From NCBI GenBank assembly GCA_947448625.1, contig CANFOT010000003.1, positions 1-64,000 of the forward strand: a stretch of DNA of 64,000 bases, written 5' to 3'. This DNA is from Burkholderiaceae bacterium (GTDB lineage: Bacteria; Pseudomonadota; Gammaproteobacteria; Burkholderiales; Burkholderiaceae). A model generated the notes under the pieces. That model did not search any database. It saw only the letters and a program-made list of their open reading frames with translations, and had not been told where the DNA came from. Positions 52,060 to 64,000 of the stretch are shown here, piece after piece. Numbering within the stretch: position 1 is the stretch's first letter; each line of letters opens with the position of its first letter. A program made the translations under genes and the position numbers.

Positions 52060-52524
52060 TTGAAAAATATTATGATTGTTCTAATTTCTTTGTCTACGGC
52101 AGTTTTTTCTGCCGGTGCCGTTGCTCAAAATGCCAAAGTAGGCAGCGTCCAAATTGAAAATGCCTACACTCGTGCAACTGTTCCGGGCCAAATGGCTGCC
52201 GGAGGTTTTATGAAGATTGAAAACAAAGGTGCTGCAGATCAATTGATCTCTGCTAACTCGCCCATTGCTGGTGAAGTGCAGTTGCATGAAATGTCCATGG
52301 ATGGGCAGGTCATGAAAATGCGTCAAGTGAAAGATATCCCCGTGCCAGCCGGTGGCGCAGTTGAATTAAAGCCAGGCGGTATGCATTTGATGTTCATGAA
52401 CATCAAGGCGCCATTAACTGCCGGCGATACTGTTCCAGTTAAGCTGAAGTTTGCTAAAGCGGGTGAAGTGGAAGTGAAGATGCCTGTGAATGCTATGGGT
52501 AATCCTGGAGCTATGAAGCACTAA
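52060..52524 (+). CDS. PCu(A)C copper chaperone, TTG start
   Basis: Exact H-X10-M-X21-H-X-M motif: HEMSMDGQVMKM-RQVKDIPVPAGGAVELKPGGM-HLM; signal peptide. Confidence 0.95.
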   Translation: MKNIMIVLISLSTAVFSAGAVAQNAKVGSVQIENAYTRATVPGQMAAGGFMKIENKGAADQLISANSPIAGEVQLHEMSMDGQVMKMRQVKDIPVPAGGAVELKPGGMHLMFMNIKAPLTAGDTVPVKLKFAKAGEVEVKMPVNAMGNPGAMKH

Positions 52525-52555
52525 GTATGTAGTTTTTACATTCAGCTTCGGCATT

Positions 52556-52588
52556 AAAAAAGCCCCTAGTTTTACTTAGGGGCTTTTT
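52556..52588. terminator. Bidirectional terminator between the PCu(A)C gene and ilvD
   Basis: AAAAAAGCCCCTAGTTTTACTTAGGGGCTTTTT. Confidence 0.9.
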
Positions 52589-52618
52589 ACTTTGATCCTT
52601 TGGATTTATTGCTAATAC

Positions 52619-54307
52619 TTAATCCAAATTGAGATCAGTTACAGCACCTTTACTTGCAGTGCTTGCTAGGTGAGCGTATTTAGCAAGTAAGCCACGGGTA
52701 TAGCGTGGTTTAGGTTGCACCCAGGCAGCACGGCGCTTAGCAATCTCTTCATCACTCACATTGAGTTGAATGAGAAGCTTATGCGCATCGATCGTGACAG
52801 AGTCACCTTCATGAATGAGGGCAATCACGCCGCCCACAAACGCCTCAGGAGCTACGTGACCCACAACCATGCCCCATGTACCACCTGAGAAGCGTCCGTC
52901 AGTGATGAGGCCTACAGTTTCACCCAAGCCCTGACCCACTAGTGCGGAAGTAGGGGCGAGCATTTCACGCATTCCGGGGCCACCTTTGGGGCCTTCGTAA
53001 CGAATGACCATGACATCGCCATCTTTGATCTTTTGCGCCATGATGGCAGCCATTGCATCATCCTCGGAATCAAATACACGGGCGGGACCAGTGATGGATG
53101 GGTTCTTGAGGCCAGTAATCTTGGCAACGCAACCCTCAGGGGAGATGTTGCCCTTCAGAATGGCTAGGTGGCCTTGTTTGTAAAGCGGATTATCTAAAGT
53201 GCGAATAACCTTTTGATCGGCGCGCGGAACGGAAGGAACATCTTTCAATGTTTCCGCAATAGTTTTTCCGGTAATGGTCATGCAATCACCATGCAAGAGT
53301 CCGCCGTCCAGTAAGATCTTCATCACCTGTGGAATGCCGCCGGCTTGATGAAGATCAGTAGCCAAGTATTGGCCTGATGGTTTCATATCCACAATCACAG
53401 GAACACGCTTACGAATGCGCTCAAAGTCATCAATTGTCCAGTCAATCTCAGCGGCACTTGTAATAGCTAAGTAATGCAGAACAGCATTCGTAGAACCGCC
53501 AACAGCCATGATCACGCTGACTGCGTTCTCAATCGATTTTTTGGTAATGATGTCGCGTGGGCGTAAATTATTTTTGATTGCCTCGACTAAAACCAAGGCA
53601 GATTCATGTGCGCTAGCTACTTTCTCGGCATCTTCATTGGCCATGGTGGATGAGTAGGGCAAGCTCATGCCTAAGGCTTCAAACGAAGAGCTCATGGTGT
53701 TTGCGGTGTACATGCCGCCGCAAGAACCGCTACCTGGGCAGGCGTGCTGTTCCACTCCCTTGAGATCTGACTCACTCATGCGGCCTGAGGTAAATTCGCC
53801 AACAGCCTCAAATGCAGAAACGATATTGAGATCTTTGCCTTTAAAGTGACCCGGTTTAATAGTTCCACCGTATACATAGATGCTAGGCACATTCGTACGC
53901 GCCATCGCCATCATGCCGCCAGGCATGTTTTTGTCGCAACCGCCAATGACCACGACGCCGTCTTGCCACAAACCGTTGACGCAAGTTTCAATGCTATCGG
54001 CAATGACTTCACGAGAGATGAGGGAGTACTTCATTCCTTCAGTACCCATACCGATGCCGTCTGAGACTGTGGGGGTGCCAAACATTTGCGCTTTTGCGCC
54101 AGCTTCTTCTAGGGCCGTAACCGCAGCATCTGCTAGTTTTTGCAAACCACTATTGCATGGGGTAATAGTTGAGTGACCATTTGCCACTCCGACCATTGGC
54201 TTAACGAAATCCTTCTCTTGGTAGCCCATCGCGTAATACATTGAGCGATTGGGAGCGCGAGCAACCCCTTCGGTGACATTGCGCGAGCGTTCATTAAGGC
54301 GTTTCAT
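52619..54307 (-). CDS. ilvD: Dihydroxy-acid dehydratase
   Basis: [38 protein letters not shown]; start set at [14 protein letters not shown] (54307). Confidence 0.97.
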   Translation of the reverse strand: MKRLNERSRNVTEGVARAPNRSMYYAMGYQEKDFVKPMVGVANGHSTITPCNSGLQKLADAAVTALEEAGAKAQMFGTPTVSDGIGMGTEGMKYSLISREVIADSIETCVNGLWQDGVVVIGGCDKNMPGGMMAMARTNVPSIYVYGGTIKPGHFKGKDLNIVSAFEAVGEFTSGRMSESDLKGVEQHACPGSGSCGGMYTANTMSSSFEALGMSLPYSSTMANEDAEKVASAHESALVLVEAIKNNLRPRDIITKKSIENAVSVIMAVGGSTNAVLHYLAITSAAEIDWTIDDFERIRKRVPVIVDMKPSGQYLATDLHQAGGIPQVMKILLDGGLLHGDCMTITGKTIAETLKDVPSVPRADQKVIRTLDNPLYKQGHLAILKGNISPEGCVAKITGLKNPSITGPARVFDSEDDAMAAIMAQKIKDGDVMVIRYEGPKGGPGMREMLAPTSALVGQGLGETVGLITDGRFSGGTWGMVVGHVAPEAFVGGVIALIHEGDSVTIDAHKLLIQLNVSDEEIAKRRAAWVQPKPRYTRGLLAKYAHLASTASKGAVTDLNLD

Positions 54308-54536
54308 GCTGATATTGACTCCAGAAAAGAATTTGTCGAAAAGCTCTATTGTGCCGTGAGACAACAGAGAGCGCAGGGGTTTATGCGGCATTGCATGCAT
54401 TTCTGTCATGGGCTGCAATAAGCATATTTTCCTATTGTATTTCCTGATTAGCTCCTATTATTAGCTTGAGGGCTAATATCCTTCGCAAAAAACCTGCAGT
54501 ACATTGGCCTATCTATTACTTTTTCTTTTAAATTCA

Positions 54537-55163
54537 ATGACTAAAGTTGGCCATATCTACCTAATTGATGATGATGAATCAATGCGCACCTCATTGAGTA
54601 GGATGTTGAAGGATGTCGGTTATATCGTTGAGGATTTTTCTTCGGCAGTGGCATTTTTGGAGCATTCCCTGCCAGTGGCGCCTGCCGTTATCTTGCTTGA
54701 TATGCAAATGCCGGATATGACAGGGCTGGATTTACAGGAAAAATTACTACAACTGGGTCGCAAAACGCCTATTGTGTTTGTGAGCGGGCAGAGCCACCCC
54801 CATCAGATTGTGAAAAGTCTTAAGCGCGGTGCAGTTGATTTCCTATTTAAACCCTTCAATTTGGAGGATTTGTTAAAGGCTGTTGCTGACGCTGTGGAGT
54901 TTGATAGACGGCAGCTCAAGCGCGTCTCTAAGGAGGTCGAGACCAAGAGAGACTTTGCTACCCTCACCCCTAGGGAGAAGGAGGTTTGCTTTTGGCTCGT
55001 AAAGGGATTGCTTAATAAAGATATTGCCGTCAAACTAGGGACAACAGATGCCACGATCAAGGTCCATAAGGCCAGAGTCATGGACAAAATGCATGTCGAA
55101 TCAGTTCAAATTTTAGTTGCAAAGTACCTTGAATCCGACCTTGAAAATCTCCAAAATAACTAG
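54537..55163 (+). CDS. FixJ/NarL-type response regulator, no adjacent kinase
   Basis: YLIDDDESMRTSLSRML...LLDMQMPDMTG...LTPREKEVCFWLVKGLLNKDIAVKLGTTDATIKVHKARV; start set at MTKVGHI (54537). Confidence 0.92.
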   Translation: MTKVGHIYLIDDDESMRTSLSRMLKDVGYIVEDFSSAVAFLEHSLPVAPAVILLDMQMPDMTGLDLQEKLLQLGRKTPIVFVSGQSHPHQIVKSLKRGAVDFLFKPFNLEDLLKAVADAVEFDRRQLKRVSKEVETKRDFATLTPREKEVCFWLVKGLLNKDIAVKLGTTDATIKVHKARVMDKMHVESVQILVAKYLESDLENLQNN

Positions 55164-55243
55164 CTATTGGGCTAATTTCCCTCATAGAGCAATCGCACTA
55201 TGATCAGGCATTACTTTGATAAATCGATTGCTTAAATATTTTC

Positions 55244-56281
55244 GTGACCACTAACGCCAGGCTCCCCGAGATCTCTAAAGAGGCTTTTTCAAAAGCCAGA
55301 GAAGCTCGTGGTTTGACTACAAAAGACCTCGGTGGAATGGCATGCTTATCCCATCGTCAAATAGAGCAAATCGAGAATGGCGAGTCCAGCTCTTTCTACG
55401 GTGCTCAGAATAAATTTACTGCCGCTAAAAAAGTAGCAAAACTGCTCAATTTAAGCGATGAAGAGGCATTTGACTATGGCACCCAAACCCCGGCAAAAAT
55501 AATTGAATCGCCAAAGGCTGAGGAGACTAAAAAAGTCTCCTCTAAAAAAGCGCAGGTAAAAAATGAAACTGCAGCGGTGAAGCAGGCGATTGAAGAGACT
55601 CCAACTCCAGAATTGGCGACTGAAGAAGAAAAAAAAGAGCCAGCAAAAAAATTAGAAGCCATCAAGGCTACATCAAAAGAAGTTCCTTTTTCTGCGACTT
55701 CGGTGACTTCAAAGCCTGCTTCGTCAAAGAAGCTATTTCTTTGGTTCAGTGTATTGGCAGCGCTGGCATTTTCAGTAATTAATCTACGCCCACTCTTTTT
55801 TGCAGATAAGCCAGAAGAAATCGTCCTTGTAAAAGAGGAGATTGTTGAACCGACGCCAGCATCAAGTCCAGTGGATCCTGCGTCGGCACCTCCCGCAGCT
55901 GTTGCGCCAGCACTTGCAGTTCCTGCTGTAGTTGCAGAGGCGTCAGCGGTCTGCCCTGCTGAGGAGGGCATTATTAGCTACAAGCCGGATGCACCGCGTA
56001 AGGTAGCCGATATGGTTTATGTGCAGGTGAAATCAAAGCAAGTCATTTGTGTAAGCGACGCCTCTGGAAAGATGCAAAATAAACTGGTTGAGCCTGGTGT
56101 AGGCGCATCCTTTTATGGCAAGCCGCCATTTAAAGTGCTGACTGGTGGTCTTACTCAGGCAGATGTATTTTTTCAGGGTGCAAAAGTTCGCCTGACAAAT
56201 TTAAATCACAAAACATTGGTGTTGGAGGCTGCTGAAGTGGTGGCTCCATCCGTAGACCGGACAGACTCTCAGCAGCGCTAA
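55244..56281 (+). CDS. HTH plus single-TM protein (RodZ-like architecture), GTG start
   Basis: N-terminal HTH (AREARGLTTKDLGGMACLSHRQIEQIENG), low-complexity linker, TM, C-terminal globular domain. Confidence 0.75.
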   Translation: MTTNARLPEISKEAFSKAREARGLTTKDLGGMACLSHRQIEQIENGESSSFYGAQNKFTAAKKVAKLLNLSDEEAFDYGTQTPAKIIESPKAEETKKVSSKKAQVKNETAAVKQAIEETPTPELATEEEKKEPAKKLEAIKATSKEVPFSATSVTSKPASSKKLFLWFSVLAALAFSVINLRPLFFADKPEEIVLVKEEIVEPTPASSPVDPASAPPAAVAPALAVPAVVAEASAVCPAEEGIISYKPDAPRKVADMVYVQVKSKQVICVSDASGKMQNKLVEPGVGASFYGKPPFKVLTGGLTQADVFFQGAKVRLTNLNHKTLVLEAAEVVAPSVDRTDSQQR

Positions 56282-56314
56282 CCCTCAGTGGAGTTAGCGC
56301 ATTTATGCGGACCC

Positions 56315-56662
<348 letters not shown>

Positions 56663-56704
56663 TTAATATAGTAATCATACCTAGAACTGAAACCGAATGC
56701 CTGG

Positions 56705-58375
56705 TTAAGCCCTAAATTGGGAGGTGATAGGGTAGCGCCAGTCGCGACCAAAGGCTCGTGTAGTCACGCGGACACCAGGAGGTGCTTGGCGACGTTTGTA
56801 CTCATTGAGCTTAATGAGGCGAGTCACTTTTTCTACGCTTTCAGGATCAAATCCGGCGGCAATCATTTGGGCGATGGATTGATTCTGCTCCATGTAGCGC
56901 TCTACGATGCCATCTAATACCTCGTAGGATGGCAGGCTATCTTGATCGGTTTGATCGGGGCGCAATTCGGCGGAAGGCGCTCGAGTCAAAATTCGCTCCG
57001 GAATGATAGGGGCGATGCTATTGCGATAAGCACATAAGCGATAGACCAAGGTTTTGGCGATGTCCTTAATTACTGCAAAGCCACCAGCCATGTCGCCATA
57101 CAAGGTGCAGTAGCCAACAGCCATTTCACTCTTGTTACCTGTTGTCAAAACAAGGCGACCTGTTTTATTGGATAGTGCCATTAGGAGGGTGCCGCGCACC
57201 CGTGCCTGAATATTCTCTTCCGTAGCGTCTAGTTTCAGACCTTTAAATTGTTCGGCTAATGCGTGCTCTAAAGCGTCAACAGGTTCGCTAATGGGAATCT
57301 CATCGTATTGAACGCCAAGATTCTGAGCCATTTCTCTAGCGTCAATCCAGGAGATATCGGCGGTGTAGCGCGAGGCCATCATGACGGTGCGAACTTTGTC
57401 GGCGCCCAAGGCGTCTACCGCAATCGCCAGCACTAAGGCGGAGTCAACGCCCCCAGAGAGGCCAATGATGACTCCCGGAAAGCGATTCTTCTGAACATAG
57501 TCGCGTACACCTAAAACGAGTGCTTGGTATGCCTGGGCTTCTACGCTGGAGGGGGCAACCAGGGTGCCTGGTTCTATCTCAGCGGATGTATTGACATTTA
57601 CATAACCAAGAGCGTTTTCAAACTGCGGCATTGTCATTACCACTTCACCTGCACTGTTTAATGCAAAGGATCCACCATCAAAAACCAATTCATCTTGACC
57701 GCCTACCGCATTTACGTAGACCAGCGGCATCTTGCTTAAGGCAATCTGTTTGCGCAATACATCAATGCGTAAAGATTCTTTTTGCAGGTGATAGGGCGAG
57801 GCATTGAGAACTAGCAGTACTTGAGCACCAGCAGCATGAGCTTGTTTAGCAGGGCCAGCATGCCAAGCATCTTCGCAAAGAATTAGCCCAAACTGAATGC
57901 CTGCATTTTCAAATACACAGGATTGATTTCCTGGTGTGAAATAACGTACCTCATCAAATACTTCATGATTGGGTAACTCTTGTTTGGCGTAACCAGTAAT
58001 CACTTTGCCATCTCGAATGACCGAGGCGTAGTTTTGTAAACCAGTAGCAGTCTTTTTGGGGTGACCAATAATGACGATTAAACCTGGAAATTTCTGGAGC
58101 TCCAGCATTAAGGAGTTGAGCTCACGGTCTGCAGCTTCTATAAAAGCAGGGCGCAAGAGCAAATCTTCTGGAGGGTAGCCAGTGAGAGAGAGCTCTGGCG
58201 TGAGTACTACTGCTGCACCTTGCGCATAAGCATCAGAGGCAGCCTGAAAGATGAGCCGGGCGTTGCCAGGCAAATCACCCAGAAGAGGGTTGATTTGCGC
58301 TAGGGCGATTTTTTGCGAGCTCACTCCAATGGCAACTAAATTATTTCTGTGACTTGGCGTAACCTTCGATGCCAT
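56705..58375 (-). CDS. nadE: Glutamine-dependent NAD+ synthetase
   Basis: N-terminal amidohydrolase plus GLSGGVDSALVLAIAVDALG; start uncertain (58375 ATG used, ORF extends to 58405). Confidence 0.95.
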   Translation of the reverse strand: MASKVTPSHRNNLVAIGVSSQKIALAQINPLLGDLPGNARLIFQAASDAYAQGAAVVLTPELSLTGYPPEDLLLRPAFIEAADRELNSLMLELQKFPGLIVIIGHPKKTATGLQNYASVIRDGKVITGYAKQELPNHEVFDEVRYFTPGNQSCVFENAGIQFGLILCEDAWHAGPAKQAHAAGAQVLLVLNASPYHLQKESLRIDVLRKQIALSKMPLVYVNAVGGQDELVFDGGSFALNSAGEVVMTMPQFENALGYVNVNTSAEIEPGTLVAPSSVEAQAYQALVLGVRDYVQKNRFPGVIIGLSGGVDSALVLAIAVDALGADKVRTVMMASRYTADISWIDAREMAQNLGVQYDEIPISEPVDALEHALAEQFKGLKLDATEENIQARVRGTLLMALSNKTGRLVLTTGNKSEMAVGYCTLYGDMAGGFAVIKDIAKTLVYRLCAYRNSIAPIIPERILTRAPSAELRPDQTDQDSLPSYEVLDGIVERYMEQNQSIAQMIAAGFDPESVEKVTRLIKLNEYKRRQAPPGVRVTTRAFGRDWRYPITSQFRA

Positions 58376-58877
58376 CCAGAATTTCTTTATGAGCACCAGC
58401 AACACCAGTCCAGCCCTTCACTTTTACCCACTTACCTTTTTCGAGATCTTTGTAGTGCTCGAAGAAGTGTTGGATTTGGGCGAGGAGTAATTCGTTTACA
58501 TCTTCAGGCTTTTGCAAATGCTTGTAGATCGGTAAAATCTTGTCTTCTGGAACGGCCAACAACTTCGCATCTTGTCCGCCTTCATCTTCCATCTCCAACA
58601 TGCCAATGGCACGGCAGCTCACTACTGAGCCTGGAACCAGTGCAAATGGAGTAATGACGAGAACGTCCACAGGATCGCCGTCACCAGCAACCGTCTTAGG
58701 GATGTAACCGTAGTTGCATGGGTAGTGCATTGCCGTGCCCATGAAGCGATCTACGAAGAGGCAGCCAGTTTCCTTATCGACTTCATACTTCACTGGATCC
58801 GCATTCATTGGGATCTCAATAATGACGTTGAACGTTTCTGGAATTTTCTTACCTGGGCTGACCTTGTCGTAACTCAT
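58341..58877 (-). CDS. ppa: Inorganic pyrophosphatase
   Basis: MHYPCNYGYIPKTVAGDGDPVDVLV. Confidence 0.98.
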   Translation of the reverse strand: MSYDKVSPGKKIPETFNVIIEIPMNADPVKYEVDKETGCLFVDRFMGTAMHYPCNYGYIPKTVAGDGDPVDVLVITPFALVPGSVVSCRAIGMLEMEDEGGQDAKLLAVPEDKILPIYKHLQKPEDVNELLLAQIQHFFEHYKDLEKGKWVKVKGWTGVAGAHKEILDGIEGYAKSQK

Positions 58878-59070
58878 AAATACTCCGGTTAGTGATTAAT
58901 GGATACCTCGATATTAGCAAAGAGGTGTCATAGCGATTATTTTAAAGCTTTCCAGGCCCACTTAAAGGCCTGTAATTAGTTAATTTGGTCGGGTAAACCT
59001 CTACTGGGCTGGGCTGAAATGAAAAACGCCCAGCAGAGCCAGGCGTCATCTTGCGTTAGTGAAGCAGCTA

Positions 59071-62350
<3,280 letters not shown>

Positions 62351-62379
<29 letters not shown>

Positions 62380-63082
62380 GGCGATCATCTTGCAAAGATT
62401 GTTATCTGTAGCAGTAACGGCATTCTTGGTTCTTACGCCTCTTGCATTTTCAAGCCCTGTATTTGCAGATGGCGAAAGTGGGGCGGAGCAGTTGCGTCAG
62501 TTTGTTCGTAACTCCAAAACTGCTGAAGGTGAATTTGTGCAACAGCAGTTACGCGCACCCAAAGCCAATGAGCCGCAAGACAAAGGCTTAAAGGTGGTAC
62601 GTCAAACCCAGGGGCGCTTTGTATTTCAGCGCCCAGGTCGATTTATCTGGGATACCCAAAAGCCGTATGAGCAAAAATTGATTGCCGATGGCAAACAGCT
62701 CATCATGTGGGATAAGGATTTAAATCAAGCGACATTTAGACCTGCCGGCCAAGCTTTGGCCACTACTCCTGCCGCAATCTTATTTGGCGAGGCTTCCCTG
62801 GATCAGCATTTTGATTTGTTTGAGGGTGAGGATCGCCTTGGCATGAAATGGGTTGCTCTTGTGCCCAAGAAAAATCCCAATGCAAAAAATGGCAGCGATC
62901 TACCGTATACGAAGATCTCCGTCGGCATGATCAATGGTCTACCTAAAGCTCTAGAGCTTATTGACGGCTTGGGAAGTGTTGTCTTGGTCACGCTAGACAA
63001 GATCCAGCTCAATGTGAATCTCCCCGCCAATCGCTTTACCTTTGCGCCACCTGCCGGCGCGGAAGTCTTACGCTTAAACTAG
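62351..63082 (+). CDS. lolA: Outer-membrane lipoprotein carrier protein LolA
   Basis: [41 protein letters not shown]; between ftsK and serS. Confidence 0.93.
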
Positions 63083-63121
63083 AGCTAAATTAGTAAAAAA
63101 TTCGTACTCACCGCACCCTAA

Positions 63122-64000
<879 letters not shown>

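Overview
The window reads as an ordinary chromosomal segment of a small-genome betaproteobacterium. Protein sequences and gene order resemble Burkholderiales, probably Polynucleobacter; this is inferred by recognition, not by search. I see no prophage, IS element, integron or CRISPR array. Most of it is core metabolism: panC, scpA, metG, dcd, argH, hemCD, ubiC, msrA, pdxH, pepN, fbp, ilvD, glnB, nadE, ppa, trxB, ftsK, lolA, serS. Accessory content of interest: (1) an oxalate-degradation locus (Crp/Fnr regulator, oxc, frc, a PAS protein, and a second frc paralogue coupled to a formyltransferase-like gene), with an OxlT-type transporter about 40 kb away; (2) a two-gene cyanophycin synthetase locus (cphA', cphA) divergent from an ABC exporter plus DUF1854 gene; (3) a tightly packed periplasmic-metal operon (DUF2946, TonB receptor, CECC beta-propeller, thioredoxin-like protein, PCu(A)C); (4) YefM/YoeB-like and VapBC-like toxin-antitoxin pairs; (5) a cobalamin riboswitch reading off the left edge; (6) tRNA-Thr(CGT). 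The most notable new observation is a perfect FNR-like inverted repeat, TTGAC-N4-GTCAA, upstream of both oxc (1062-1075) and the distant oxlT-like gene (46248-46261). This suggests an oxalate regulon controlled by the cysteine-free Crp/Fnr protein at 408-1025. Other candidates are a three-hairpin oxc leader, an unlisted 35-aa ORF with its own promoter and terminator, and the copper-type operon.
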